Below are positions 12,791-26,234 of a stretch of DNA of 64,000 nt, one piece after another. Numbering within the stretch: position 1 is the first letter of the stretch; the number at the start of each line of letters is the position of its first letter. The notes beneath the pieces are model-generated. The model made no database searches. It saw only the letters and a list, made by a program, of their open reading frames with translations, and had not been told where the DNA came from. This stretch comes from Pelobates cultripes. Lineage: Eukaryota; Chordata; Amphibia; Anura; Pelobatidae. The position numbers were made by a program, and so were the translations under genes. The stretch is from assembly GCA_933207985.1 (NCBI GenBank), contig OW240918.1, positions 112,566,999 to 112,630,998 on the forward strand, written 5' to 3'.

Positions 12791-13969
12791 TATGTGTCTT
12801 TATAATAAGTCAACTATGACAGAAGTACTTTATATGCTGCTACTCTGTGAAGATTTGTAGATTTCTGAGTCAGGTTCATCTAGATCTGTTTCTCTTCTAA
12901 AGTAATTATGCGTTTTGTGAGATTTGTGGAATCTGAAAGACTTTGATAAACATGTTTTTTCTTTGTTTTAAATGTGTACGTCATATTTACGTTTCCTAAA
13001 TTTCAGCTTTACATCCAGATTTGGGTTGGGACCATTAATATTAATTTTGTGCAGAAGCAAAAAGGTGGAGGAGAAAACAGAAAGTTATTCTGTGATAGTG
13101 TTATCTACTAATACAATTGTATTCAGAAAATGTGAGCTTGAATTTCTTCCCTTCTCATTACTAGAGCAGACATTGCAATTGAAGATAGTGATATGCAGAC
13201 ACAAAAGAGGATAGATCAGAATTGTGCAGGATATTTACTCACATCTACGCAATGTCTGACAAGTGGGAATTAACAATGTCATACAAACAGCATTCATTTT
13301 TATTACCATTACTATATTATAAGTGAAACACATACAATATAATTTTAGTCTTTAATTGAACGTTCACAAATTGAAGAAACATTTTTCAGAAACTAAATTT
13401 ATCTTTTGGAATTTCAGAGATTACAGAGCTGCAGAATAAGTGAAACGCGTTGGAATTAAATCGGCATGCTTTCATAGATACATTGTAAAAATATTGCTGT
13501 CATTTTACAAACCTATTTTGTAGTCTAAGATATTGAAAGTGTTTGTCTCTAGTCCAAGATCTAATTTCAACAGAATACAAGTAGAAGACAAGACAAGTGA
13601 AATGACCAATAACCTCAATTTGCTGACACACGTCAGATTTCACTGGCATTCCCGTGAATTAGGAATGTCTTTCTGAAAAGCATAAAAAACAAGTCACTGG
13701 TACATTGACGCATTAAACAGGAGTGCTAACAGCAAAATAAGTAAAGCATCATTTCCTTTTGTAGCTTGGGAGAAATCCTACATATTAATTAGAACTCAAA
13801 TTAAAAAGAATTCCGTTCTATGCACGTATAGAATAGTGGATGCTTTGTACTAAATATTCAACCTTTTAATGATGTCACACAATTAGGTTCCAAATCAAAT
13901 CACGTAGTATTAGAAAAGCAGATGTTACTAAGCATGTGATCTAATGTAAAGCACACACACGCATAGTTC
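12791..13969. other. AT-rich non-coding stretch
   Basis: No gene. A phrase gtgaaacgcgttggaatt at about 13440 resembles one at about 35932 (gatgaaacgcgtaggac); such GAAACGCGT phrases occur in dispersed frog repeats, but too little is preserved here to name one. Confidence 0.35.
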
Positions 13970-13974
13970 GGTAT

Positions 13975-14866
13975 TGTAACGGATCGCCTGGCACCCTGAC
14001 TGGGTACCTCCGTTAAAGGATGCTCCTAGCACTTCCTGAGGACTCCAAGCACTCTGGCAGACACCACAATCACCGAACCGGAGAAACAAATAAATTCTCC
14101 CAAGCATATGAATGCTGTAGACAGTTGAATAGGAACCATACGAATAGGTTTACTCTCCTAGCAGTCAAACTGGAACATCATACAATAAATCCTTCCCCCA
14201 ATAATGAGACGACACTTCACTTTGAGGGTTAAAACAGGAACTCCTGTGCTAGCACACCCAGCCTGGTTTTTATTACAGCCTTTCACATACAGGACCGCCC
14301 ACAGGGAGGTATAAAACAACCAATCACATATCAGTTACATCCCACATATTCCCTCCCCTTATCCTGAGAGGAAACTCAATTACACATACAGTTAAAACAT
14401 ACTTTCTACCCAACTTTCATAACTTTAAAACCATACATCACATTCACATAAAATTATGGCACATGGCTATCTGGCTCAAACAGGTTTTACAGAGCCCTCT
14501 ATCCTGGAGACAATGGGGAAAAGTAATCCAATTATCCAGGGATAGAGGCAGACTCCATTGAGCACATGGTTGCAAAAAGACATAAAACACTTTAAAATAC
14601 ATAAAGTCACCTTTACACATAACACACAGACATTTCACATATCCCCAGATAGCTGGGATCTGAGCGCACAAAACTACCGAATAGCGCTCAGATCCTATTC
14701 ACACAGTTCAATTGCCATGGAGCCGAAGTCTTTAACTACACGAATGGGCTCCATGGCATAGCTATCTGGGTTAACACATTCACATAAAGTCTGGTCCATA
14801 GTCCGAAGGCAAGAGGCGGGCAAGCAGCCCCTTCCAAGGACACGTGGCGAGGTGAGTTTCGCCACA
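13975..14866. mobile_element. Solo LTR (copy 1) with GGTAT duplication
   Basis: The 892-bp sequence begins TGTAACGGATCG and ends TTTCGCCACA, so it has the 5'-TG...CA-3' boundaries of an LTR. It is flanked by the perfect 5-bp duplication GGTAT (13970-13974 and 14867-14871). No internal coding region is attached, which fits recombination between two LTRs. The interior shares hairpins and sequence with the LTR at 34189-35364. Hairpin H1: 14496-14504 with 14540-14548. A second domain has outer stem CCCAGATAGC 14644-14653 with 14761-14770, enclosing stems 14656-14667/14684-14695 and 14714-14724/14747-14757. Orientation and class (gypsy or ERV) are not certain. Confidence 0.75.
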
Positions 14867-14871
14867 GGTAT

Positions 14872-16288
14872 ATTCCCGGTTATTCACTAAGGAGAGAAAT
14901 GTCTAGAATCAAAGTGAATTCAAAGTGAATTTAAAATTTTAGGCCAAAATAGTCACACTCACCAAGTCAGATTTGTCTCCAGTGCAGGTATGACCTTAAA
15001 GCTACTCCACCCACCATGGCAACCCTTGTACACATGACATTGGCAGCCCAGAACTCGGGCTGGCAATGTTAATTCTGTGCATGAAATATCTATGTTGTCA
15101 GAACCCACTGCAAGGGGAAGCTAGCGTTCCCTTCCCACTATTCCATAGTATTTTTGTCCCGCTGTCCTCCCCACTTACCTCTCCACCCTGCTACTCGATG
15201 GCCTGGAATTTGTGCATGCTCTCTGATCCAGCAAAATGGTCCAGTCACAGTCTTGTCGATGAGAAGTCTCTGATTGGACCACGCATGGGCCCAGAGATGT
15301 TGGAGGAGGAGCGGAAGATTAGCGCTAGGAGCTTCGCTTGGCACTAGATTCCAGGTGAGTAAAACCTTTTTTTTTTGCAGTTTTTAATGCAAACTAAAAG
15401 GGGGAGACTTTCTCCATAGTGCCCCACATGGCTTATTACACCAGAAAGGTCCCTCCTCTCAAAAGGGTTAAACTCTTTACATTTTAAATTTTCTTTGAAT
15501 TTCCAACAATTTCAATAATGGGATAACTCTGATCATTTGAAAAATACGACTCGGTGACAGCTATTTGGAATAGTAGGACTTGGTGCTGACTGTAAAGCAC
15601 AGTTATTGAAGTTCAGCCTTCACGGAATACATGGGAGGATACAAATTCTGTTGTATAAAACCTCTCAGGACATTAACTTCACACACAAATAGTGCCCAAT
15701 TTCCTAAGTTTATCTATTAGCCATTTACTTTGTCTATGCTCTTCTGATTAATAGACTTTTTATTATTCTTATTTGTTACTTGATCTTCTGCCACCTCCAT
15801 TCCATCCTTTACTTTCCAGCATTCACTGTTCTTGTCAAAGAGAGCAATTAACTAATTAATTAACTAAGCAATTAACTAATTAATAATACATGCTGCTAAA
15901 TATCATGGCCACTATCCCTGTTTCATCTTAATAATTTTGATACAGTGAGCCAGCCATTGCAAGTTTAGATCCTTCTTCACTTTGGCCTCTGAGACACCTC
16001 CTTTTGTTGATTTGCACCCTGTGCTTACCAACTGTTGGATTATCTGTTTCTCTGGAACCTCACCCTACATCACCCTGCCTATGTTGAGTTTAATTTATGT
16101 GTCTTATATTTTCACTCTGCATAGAACTTATTGCAACCTAAAGATGGTTTTAAGATTCTAGCCCCACTAGGCTACTGAGGATACTCACTGTAATGTACAC
16201 CATCCATGAAGTTTCCAACAAAATCTATGGACTACTAAAACCCACCTCTACACCTGGTCTCCATGCTTTGCAACATAATTAATTATTC
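14872..16288. other. Non-coding stretch
   Basis: No gene. About 15120-15450 looks repeat-like (a gtgagtaaaacc junction and a later ccatagtgccccac phrase), perhaps a decayed MITE. At 15845-15890 there is a short taattaact tandem repeat. Confidence 0.35.
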
Positions 16289-16289
16289 T

Positions 16290-16500
16290 TAAAGGAACAA
16301 TCCAATGGAAAAAAACTATACAATGTATTTAGAATTTATTTTTACAAATTAGTACATATACACCCATTGAAAGCATGCACATATATATAAAAACAGCTTT
16401 TACAAAAGCTTGTCTGCTAGGCTAAAAACATATTATTATCACTATTGAAATTGCTGGGCGTACTCCCAGAATGTGAGGGTCAATGATTGGAGCGTTTGCC
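16290..16500. mobile_element. Possible T2-like MITE left end
   Basis: TTAAAGGAACAATCCAATGG has the TTAAAGGR start of the T2-like family, but I cannot find a matching right end before the L1-like sequence. Confidence 0.3.
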
Positions 16501-16599
16501 AAGCATAACCTGTATTAGGCATTATATTATGAGTAATTTTAGCTATTCCAACATTCACGATATATGGCATGTCTATTAAAGAATTACAGCTATGAGTCC

Positions 16600-17528
16600 A
16601 GCTTATTTGCCCTGGTAGGTGGATTACGGGTCGGAGAGACCAGCGGTATCACGTTTAATTATTGTCCAATGCTCCTAAGGCAGATAGCAATGCAGTAAGT
16701 CTAGGGGGACGCTTATGCCGGATAGGGGGGTTTTGTGTAGCGTCGTCGTGGGCCCTTCCGGTCATGTCCCAAGCGTTTCTCAGCCAGTAATGGTGGTGAG
16801 TGGGACTTTGGGGCAGCACGATCAGCCGATCCCTCTGCTGGGAAAAACTGCTGTGTGGGCTGGGGGTGCGGGATTGTATAGGCTGCCATCCAGCCCTAGG
16901 TCAGTGCGAAGGCCTGTACCTGCGGTCCGCCAACTCGGTGTCTCTGTGAGGCCGGGTCTTCCCTTCGTCGGGCACTGTGTGAAGCCTGGGTGTTATGTCG
17001 CCGCCAGCGGCGGTCAAGCTTCTGGTGATGCGGTCGGTACCGTGGAAGAGCCGGTCAAGCTTTGCTATAAGGTGGTCCACAGGGTTAGTGCCCTGGAGAT
17101 GGGTTTGTGTGCATGCTTGTTGCTGCGGCTCGGGCGCCATTTTGTGAGGCCATCTGGCCATGTCGCTTCGTTTGTGGAGTAGCCCGTCAGCCAGCTGAGC
17201 TGTGAGTCTGGGGTTGGTGGGGACCGGGATAACCCCCACCGGTCCAATGGGGGGGGGGGAGTTGCAGGAGCCCTTTCCGGAGTGTGAGTGTGTTGCGGCT
17301 GAGAGAGAGCGGCCGTCCCTCCCCTGGCTACTCCACTTGCCATGCTGCAGACCAGGTCACGCCGCCGGGCGATCGGGAAGATTCAGGTGTCGTTAGACGT
17401 CTCACCGAGTGACGGGCAATCCCCGATGTCAAGTTGCTCTTTTCCAGCCTAGGTAAACTGATATGCCCGCTGCCGCCGGAGCTAAGAGGAAGCGCGTCTG
17501 GCCACCTTGGCGGTCAGGCCCCGTCCCC
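16600..17528 (-). mobile_element. L1-like element 5' region (copy B)
   Basis: This is a sharply GC-rich island in AT-rich DNA. Read on the minus strand from 17528 it begins GGGGACGGGGCCTGACCGCC and then CCAGACGCGCTTCC, aligning with the 5' ends of copies at 4138 and 50865. The shared block GACCGGTGGGGGTTATCCCG lies at about 17224-17248. I could not fix the left boundary or find a poly(A) tail. Reading frames in both directions here are by-products of high GC content. Confidence 0.6.
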
Positions 17529-18787
17529 TCTACTGCTTTTTTTGTATCCTAACTGTCATCTTTAAATATATGCGCTAGTTTTTATGAATATTTCCACCAC
17601 TTGTTCTGACAGTAAAGTGGCAGAATTTTTCCACCAATATAAATTTGAATATTTTATGAAATTAAATTTCTGTGAAAACGGATAAAATTTACTTTGAGAT
17701 GACTTTTATAAAGACGTTTAAAATAATAATGGAATTTAATTGCCACTTTTTAGTACACTTTGATAAATATCCTCTAAATAATTTCCTTTTTTCTACACCT
17801 AGTAACACATCTCCAGCAACAGTATTATTTGTGGTCATTCATAACTCCTCTCTATCTTGAACTCTAATGTGCCTTGTAAGTCTCTGAATACAGCTTGTAT
17901 CTAAAAATATGGAAACAAATAAAGTTTTTCTTAAAATATAAGATACAACTAAGTTACCAAACCAAGCTCTCATTCACTCACATTATCTTCGGTAATGAAT
18001 GTGCTCTTAAATGATCGCCCAGTAACCGTTTTGTCCCTTACAATTGTTGTATGTTTACACAAAGATTACATTTCTGATCTATTGATTTTTTTACCCTTCA
18101 CCAGTCATCCTTTACACTAAGCTACAGTGCTTGTTAATTACTATTTAATGCCTATTGAATATGTAGATGTTGAGTTTGTTTAATGTATCAATACTTACAA
18201 TGCAGCATTTGTGGATAACTGTGCACATGACCATCTTCCATCATGTATTGAAGTTACCATTTTCCCAATGCCTTCAAGCAGAACTATCAATTTTTTGTAA
18301 AGAACCCTCCCGTTACTAAATTTTGCATGCTGTTTCCATTTTGTTCTTTGTGCGATCATGTTCCCTTCCGCTCATTTTTCTTGATACCTTCATCTTACAA
18401 GAGCCCAAATCATGCTATACCATCATGCATGACTAAGAGTACACAATTGTGGTCTATAGAAGATGCAATAAGTCTGTGGTGTCTCAATAAGAGGTCTAGC
18501 ACAGTGCTTCAAGAACCAGCCCTTATGGTCCACCAACCATCATGTATTATTTCCCTGTTTTATTCCAGTGTAGACACTGACAAAACCTGGACTGCTGGTG
18601 GGTCTAGGTTTCGGAAACACTGATCTAGCACATGTGTAATATAATGCCATAGAAGATGCCGCTACCCACCAGCCCACACTGACGTGATGGCAGAAGTAGC
18701 TTGATACTCTTTTACATGAGACAAAGTATTGGATAATTTGTCTCATGTATATCTTCTTATTTGTAATTGAATTTCATTGACATTCCA
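17529..18787. other. AT-rich non-coding stretch
   Basis: No gene or repeat family recognised. Confidence 0.4.
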
Positions 18788-18788
18788 A

Positions 18789-19277
18789 GTGTGAGGAACT
18801 GACTCTGCTGGGTTTCGAACCCTGGTTTACATGGTGCTAAACCTCTTCCTTACCAGTACACCAGCCTGCCTTTTGCAAATTTACCTGAGATCTGATACCA
18901 TTGCTTGTAGAGTCAAGGTTATCAGTGACAACTCTCTTCAGCTGTGTCTGGTTAGGTGTCTGGTTCTTGGCCTATAAAAGCCACTTCCTGTCTCTGTACC
19001 TTTGCCAGATTATTGTGGTTCCTGTACTCTCTAATCAAGCGTGTTCCTGTTTCTCCTTCCTGTTGCTGAATTTTGACTGTTTTGACTTTGCTGCTTCTCC
19101 TTCCCACTGACCTCGGCTTGCCTCACTACGATTATCATCTTTCTGTTCCAGTCTCCCATCTCTGCTTAAGACCAGAAGGCCACTCAAGGCTCAGGGGCTC
19201 AACCACGTGGGTAACGAGTGGCTACCTCTGGCAGAAAATATTGCTGATCTGGCTACTGGACTCCAAAACTTTGTAAC
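18789..19277. mobile_element. Possible LTR with tRNA-like segment
   Basis: The stretch begins TGTGAGGAACTGACTC, contains a TATA-like ctataaaagccacttcctg at about 18970 and ends near TTTGTAACA (19277), a plan like an LTR. No matching 5-bp flanks were found. On the minus strand at 18796-18872 there is a perfect polymerase III B-box (GGTTCGAAACC) and, at suitable distance, an A-box-like TGGTGTACTGG. The same stretch could therefore be a tRNA-derived SINE head or a tRNA pseudogene; the acceptor stem does not fold properly. Confidence 0.4.
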
Positions 19278-20317
19278 ATCAATATCATTACACCAAGATT
19301 GCACTTGAGTGTTAAACATGCTAGATTTATTAAAAAACAAAGAAAGTTAACAAAAGTGGAATGCATTTTGAATTTATTTTAATTGTTGCTAAATTAAAAT
19401 TAAATGTAAATCTCAGCTATAATCCAGTGTTTGCAAATTATAATGCTATAACTTTTTTTAGCCCGTGGACACACATTTGCTGGTTAGCTGTTAAATTGAT
19501 TGTGTATAAATACATCTGCTGTTTAATCTGACAAGTTAATTTGAAGAGCCTCATACACAGATTTCATGAAGACATAGCACTGTGTTATTTGTTAAACTAT
19601 CTGTGTTCTTGTCATATGACAAACCATCTGCCTTGCTGAGAGTTGATTAAAAGGAATAGCTGTTTGCTAGATTATATAATTCAATGGGGATAATATGAGG
19701 TTAGTAAATGTACAATTGTATCTAACCAGTCATAGCTGATGGAATAATTGCACTCTTTTACAATGGAGATTGAATTTGTAATCTTTTTTTAATGTGCTTT
19801 TTTATAATTTCTATAGATAATTTGAAATATTTTGTGTATGAAAATAATATTTAATAGCATTTATAAAAATCTAAATATTTTATAATGTTACGTACTTCAT
19901 TTATAGAATGTGAAATAACTATTATCTCAAATAAAATATTATTAATAATTGTATTGTATTTGTTTGAAATTAATCTATTAATCTACAGCAAAATAATTGT
20001 TATCAATAACTATCATTTATTTTTAGAATTAAACACAACCTCCTGGCATCCAATCCTTCTGTGTTCTATGTTTTTGGTAGCGCAATGTTTTTAGACTACA
20101 GTTCCCATGGTTCCTTGCAATGGTGGTGAAGGGATATCCCACAAACATAAACTGTTTGCATACTTCATTCTATGATCATGTTAAATTTACTAGATTTAAC
20201 TTCACGTATAATTTAGCAGGCCCTTACACCTATCTTAACCTTAACCAGTTTCCATTCTAAACTATTCATCGCATCTGTTTTTGCAGACAATATTGCATTG
20301 TTTTAATAAAATTACTC
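19278..20317. other. AT-rich non-coding stretch
   Basis: No gene. At 20095-20125 a phrase gactacagttcccatggttcc resembles the inside of hAT-like MITEs such as that at 669-810. Confidence 0.35.
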
Positions 20318-20826
20318 TTAAAGGAACTCTATAGGCACCCACACCACTCTATCTTAATGAAGTGGTCTGGGTGCCATACTTCTGTCTTTTCTACCGTTCA
20401 ACTAAAATAATTGCTGTTTGGCAGGAACAGCAATGGTAACATTGCAGGGTTAATATGCATCAAGTGGTTGTCTCCTTGACAGCCAGTAGAGGAGCGTCTG
20501 CCCCAATAGCTCAGTTAAACTTGGCTAAAAATAGTCTAATCTAGATCATCTGATGGGCAGAGTGCGGCATTTTGCAGTACATGTGCTGTAACATCCTAAT
20601 GTTTCCATATGAGGAAACATCGGATTGGCTGAGATCATCTATCTTTCTGCTCTCAGCCAAGGAGGAGGAGCTTTGGCACAGGGACCAGCACACAGTGTGT
20701 TATAAGGTAAGCAAATCTTACCTTAGAGAGGGGAAACACCTACATAGGGGACACTTATATAGTGAGGGGTACACTATATTGCTAGGAAAACATGTTTGTG
20801 TTCCTAATGGTATAGAGTTCCTTTAA
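20318..20826. mobile_element. T2-like MITE (subfamily 2)
   Basis: Bounded by TTAA at 20318-20321 and 20823-20826. The left end TTAAAGGAACTCTATAGGCA and right end tggtatagagttcctttaa are inverted repeats. It contains the gaagtggtctgggtgcc phrase of the copies near 7-9 kb. Its right TTAA is shared with the palindrome at 20823-20851. Confidence 0.75.
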
Positions 20827-20851
20827 CCCCTTAAGGACCTTAAGGGGTTAA
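20823..20851. mobile_element. 29-bp palindrome: two TTAACCCCTT termini only
   Basis: TTAA (20823-20826) is followed by the arms CCCCTTAAGG and CCTTAAGGGG around a single A, then TTAA (20848-20851). The termini match those of the large elements at 45662-47813 and 48523-52206. It could be the smallest deletion derivative of that family, inserted into the TTAA of the neighbouring MITE. Confidence 0.55.
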
Positions 20852-23800
20852 ACAAAACAATGCACCAACCAGACATCCAAACATATAGCAATGAGGTACT
20901 AAGCTGTAGCTACTGAGCCATTATTTTAATATTTCTGTCAACCTAATACTTCATGCCTTCCTATAAATTTTTTCTTCTTGCCCCCAACATGTGCATTTAA
21001 TGGATAAGTAAGCTGTTTAGAAAGTACTCTTCTCTACATTGGATTGCTGCAGTGGAAAGGCACAGATGCAACTATAACTCGTTTTGTCCCTCGGCAGCCT
21101 GATTCGGACGCTTACGCTGCGGCTACTACCTGAGATCACCCACAGACTGCCCAGATCTGCTTACTTACCATAGCAAGGCTGTGGCTAGAGCGCTATTCAT
21201 TTACTCATGTTATGTTATTTATTTTTTCACATTTTATAGATCAGTTTTCTTTAACAAAACTAGCATGCAATCAGATGGGTTAGTTCTATAGCCATGGTCC
21301 CCCACTCATCCTCAATCTGCAAATAGTTGAGGGCTTTATCACCATAGGAAAACTAAGGTGTTAATTCTCTTAGTTAGCAGTCTCCTGCTTCCAGTGCCCT
21401 TCCAGAGGTAGCAATAGAGGCACAGGATGCCTATAGCATCACGTATGGTTCCACTCATATTAATTCTTATTCTCTCATGTCTCGCCCCTGCTAGTTGGCC
21501 AGTATACGTAATAGCAGTAATAATGTAGTCCTTGACAAACCATACGCTCATATCATGTACCAAGCCAAGCTGAGGTCACTCTCTAGAGCCTATAGCAGGC
21601 TAAACCAAGATGGTTACATCTTATTATCTTATTAGTTTTTGGGAAAAAACTCATCCCTTAACTTTAAGTAGAACAGTTTATAGGATTTGTTTTTGACATA
21701 AAGGTCCCTCTGTATTGAATAGGAAATTACCATTAACAAGAATTTAGCTGATTTAGAATGAGAAGAAAAAAACTACAATAGCGGATCGACACACCTGATT
21801 AGATAGCTGGGAGCTGGATAGTAATGGGCTTGGATTAATGACCATCTGCAGGACGGCATCATGGTAGAATGTTGGAAGCCAACAGAATTGGCTTTTAAAC
21901 GTGTACAATCCAGTAGTTTATGGAACTACTTCATAATTAGCTCTGTACTTATCGCAATATCATCACAGTAAAGGATATTTCGTACATATATAAAAAAAAA
22001 ACACAAAAAAACCTCAGCTGATTGGCATCACCAATACTGTATATTTTTGTCTAATTTAGTTTGTTATATTGTGCCTATAAGCAGTTGTATTATCCATTCC
22101 ACAGTATTTGTTATATGACTGTTTTCAGTGAGTTTGAGGATAAATAAAGAATTGAAAAAAAGATTAGCACCTGATAGACTTTTAAACAATTCTCATTCCT
22201 CAAATAAACTGAATTTGTCACAAAATAATATAGGAAACTAAGATTTAAAAAAACAGCATAATAATCAGAAAACAGATTTTATGACACTTTAACATTTGTA
22301 TTATTCTTTTATAATTTTTAAAAAAAATCATTTAATATAAAAAATAAATAACGATGAAATGTGTGCTATGTTAAAAGAATGTCATATCAGAGTTCCGGAT
22401 GCATTTTAAAACCACTCAACCGTCAATAAACTCCTATAACATCTCTCTATAAACCTAGTTGGTATGTTTTTCACAATACAAGGTTTTCTGTTTTATATTT
22501 CCTCTCTGATGTCTGTGCATCACTCTATTTCTGATTGCATTGAGTAAAAGACCTAGGATCTCTGGTTTAACAGTCAATGTAAGAGATACATTGCAAGTCA
22601 TGTGGTTTAAATACAGAATGTATTTGAGACCTGAAAGTTGTTAATGTTTGCTTTATACAAAACATCTAAATGTGTATTTTTTTGATATACCATAGAAGAA
22701 TATCCTTCGTTGCACGTTGAAAAAAAAATTGTTATGAAGACGATACTGTACCCAACGCAGTTTACAACAGACCTTTAGCAAGTAAATCATATATTTACAA
22801 CTGAACAGTAAGAAGAAAGTTGTCAACTTTGAAAGACTCCCAGTCATACCGAATGTATAAAAGTTTAGGGACATTATTGTATTTTACTTAAAATGTGTAT
22901 TTGTATTTATTTAGAAGTACTTTGTTAAATTCTAGCTGCAAAATCCAGCATCAATCAGCTATGAAATATAACAACAGAAACATTTTTTTAACTTATTTTA
23001 TGTTGTGATTTTCACTGCTCATTATATTTTGTTATAAGAATTGGCGCAGGCCTGACTTCTATTTTTCTCATGAAATATAACAGTCAGTATTCGTACTACG
23101 ACTTTCAGAAATATTTCTGAAGGAAATTCGTTGAATTCCACTAGAGGGAATTATGTTACAGAGCAGTTATTTTGAGTGTTCTATCATGCGCTATCTTAAT
23201 CTGCTGTCTTGATATAAAAACAAACACCGAAGGCCAATAGGGGTAATGAACAGAATGCTTTTTACAACTTGAAAGACTGCATTTTACTGTGTATTTCTCC
23301 CATAATTCACATGTCAAATAAATTACAAATAAGAACTCAGCAGAGTTTTTTTACTGCTCTGATTCTTCTTTAATAAATAATCTTTCTAAAAACATGTCTA
23401 AATTTAGGTTATTCTTGACATGGTACTGAATGACTTGGGAGTTGCTGCTTTGGGCCAAAGCCAAAAGAATGATAATTTATAACTGAACGGTGGATATTAA
23501 ATCTAGAGGACGGGAAATCTAAAACCGTTCCATTTCATATGTCCCCAGAAGCCAGATCAGGTATTTTAATCATGGTACCGAGCAATGAGACTTTAACAAA
23601 ATCTTTAAGAAACTAATTATTAGGTGCAAGTGAAAGCTGCATAGCCAGGCATTATACTGTTATATATTATTAATCGTTACTGAGAAATCCTTAAATCAAT
23701 ATAATAGGGGTTGGGTGTGAAAATTAAATGCTGGATCTAAATTAACAGGCTAACATATTCTACAAAAACCATTATGTTTCGAGAAGGAAAGTGTACATCT

Positions 23801-24342
23801 TAAGTAATAACATACTTCATTTAACAATTAACAGGACTCTGAGAGGCCTACATAATGCAATGCTACTTGGTACCCATATATTATTCTAAAAAAATACCAG
23901 TATGTGACATTTTGAAATGCTGCTCTAGTGCTTCTGTCAGTTTGTATTCATATCTTTAATAGGGTGCTTTGTGCTTTGTGAGATTAAGCCTTGTTACGTG
24001 GGTTTATGTTAGGATAACAGGTTGATTCACTGAACATCAGATTTTGTCCAGATTGACAATACCTAGTGAAAATGCCGACCGCAATGGCAATGCTCATATT
24101 TTTAAAAAGCCAGATACGATAATAATTCATTAGGCCCGAGCATATCTGCAGTAATTTCTGGATGTATTATGTGTCTGGATTTAAATGAGTGCCTTTACAT
24201 CCGAACCCTACGTAAATCATAGAATTCAGAATATTCACAAAGTACAAGTATTAATAAAATTTGGATCCAAATGCATCTGGCAGGATGCAGGTTCGCAAAT
24301 TATCGTCCACTTGCTTTTTTGCAATTGAATCGATAATCTTCA
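20852..24342. other. Longest repeat-poor stretch
   Basis: About 3.5 kb with no gene and no repeat family I recognise. It is AT-rich; the only reading frames are short and without motifs. It would be the best place in the window to look for conserved non-coding elements. Confidence 0.4.
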
Positions 24343-24913
24343 TTAAAGGGAGACTATAGTCACCAAAACATCTTTAGTTTCTTGAAGCAGTTTTGGTTTA
24401 TGGCTCATGCCGCTGAAGTTTCATTGTTCAATTCTCTGCCACTTTTGTTTCTGTTTATGCAGCTGGCTGTGACTCACACAGCATTCATGAAAACAAAATG
24501 GCTTAATTTTCAATCAGATGTAACTTACTTTTAAAGTTTTTTTTATCTCGTGCTCTGTAAACTGAACTTTAATTTCACACATGAGACTCCTCAGGGTTTA
24601 TGAGGTAAATTGTTACCTTTTACATAAGCGCCTCACTATTTGTATTTTGTTTTCCTGCAGGGTTTAGCCAGCTATTAACAGAGCAGGAGATAAGGAATTC
24701 TAAATTAAACAGAATTTGCAATAATGGATGTGTAAACATTAGAGGACTCTTTACAGGAAGTATTTAGAAGGTTGAGTAAGTCACATGCAGGGAGGCGTTA
24801 CTAGGGCTATGTAAATAAAGTGATTTAACTCCTAAATTGAGCAGTGAGGCTGCAGGGACATGATCTATACACCAAAACTTCTTCATTAATCCAACGTTGT
24901 TTAGTCCCTTTAA
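24343..24913. mobile_element. T2-like MITE (subfamily 1)
   Basis: Bounded by TTAA at 24343-24346 and 24910-24913. The left end TTAAAGGGAGACTATAGTCA and the inverted right end (ttgtttagtccctttaa) pair. The interior (ttcaattctctgccactttt and ctaaattgagcagtgaggct) is homologous to 1144-1670. The DIRS element begins directly after it. Confidence 0.75.
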
Positions 24914-26234
24914 GACAGGAGGCTGATTTTATGTTTTATCTTTCTTTACTACTCAAATAGCAGCAAATAGATTTTGTTTTTATTTATTTTTTACAGTGCA
25001 AACAAACTTAAAAAAGTGTAACTGGAGAAAACATGCTGAAAACAGATATAAACCTCCAGTCTTCAAGCAAAGACAGCCTGTATAAGTTAATACTTAGTCC
25101 TCTTTATTTGCTGCTGCTTGGTTAATATAAGTATTATATTGTATTACTTTACATATTTTATTTGTCTCTTTCCATTATTCATATTTCTTTTGTTGTGTAT
25201 ATAATTGCAGTATACTTTTTTTATTTATTTTACTTATTATTTATCCCCATTTTTCCTATTATTTCGACTTTTGTTAATAATTTTTTTATCTTATTTTCCT
25301 ACTTCCTCTCATTCTTGCTGTTTTTTGCTTATTTCATTATTATTTGCGATTTCTGCTTTATGGATTTGCTTTTGTCAACTTAATTTCTGTTGATTTTCTT
25401 TTGATTTCTTATTTAAACTTTATATGCAGAGTTTCCCTGCTCCTTGACTTACTGAGTGCCACGATTCACGCTTTGTGTTTAGCTCAGTAGTGGCAAATTC
25501 GCTGCACCTCTCGGTTGTTCGGTTTATTGTTATATTTCACCTCATTTCCTTTCAAGTTTATCTCAGGATTAATTTGTTTCAAAGTTAAATGGCCATTGTT
25601 AATATTTGTTTATACTTTTATGCCCCTCATTTAGTTTTTTTCTGTTATATTTTCCCTCATATGTAGGTATATACTTTTCCTTCAGTATTTATTTTCATGT
25701 TATTTATTTTTCAAATTAATTTTCTGTCTTTTTAACACTCTCTGCACCTCCTCTAATGATAACCTGGTAAAGTGGTAAATACTATTGACAATATGCCTGA
25801 AGAACAGATTAGGAATTATTACATGAATCTGTTTAAAAATCTGTTCAGCAAGCTGTATCTTCAGCTACGGCTAATATGATGAAAACTTTGACTAATTCCG
25901 TTTCCTTAGCGTTATCTCACTATAAAGAATCTATACATACATTAATGCACCAGTTTCTCCTCCAGAGAAATATTATTCTTTAGCAGATTCTGAGAGAGGC
26001 TCTAATAATGCAGTTATTTCTTGAAAATGTACTGAGAAAATTAAACACATTTTTTTTGATGGACATTCTTGCAAAAAATGGGACAAAAAGCTTAAAAGCT
26101 TAAAAGCTTAAAGGACCAAGATTTAGAGAGACGGATACATTTCTGCCTATACCAAGCAGACCAAAAAAGTGTGCTGGTAAATCACACACAAAATCCTCAC
26201 TCTGGGAGGAAGTATTATCCAGACGTAAAACATC

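Noticed and set aside
16715..17239. Open frames on both strands in the GC-rich island
   Set aside because: High GC content removes stops in all frames; the island is the 5' region of an L1-like element found twice more in the window.
18796..18872. tRNA gene on the minus strand
   Set aside because: A perfect B-box and an A-box-like sequence exist, but the acceptor and anticodon stems do not fold, and the segment lies in LTR-like text. Kept only as part of that feature.
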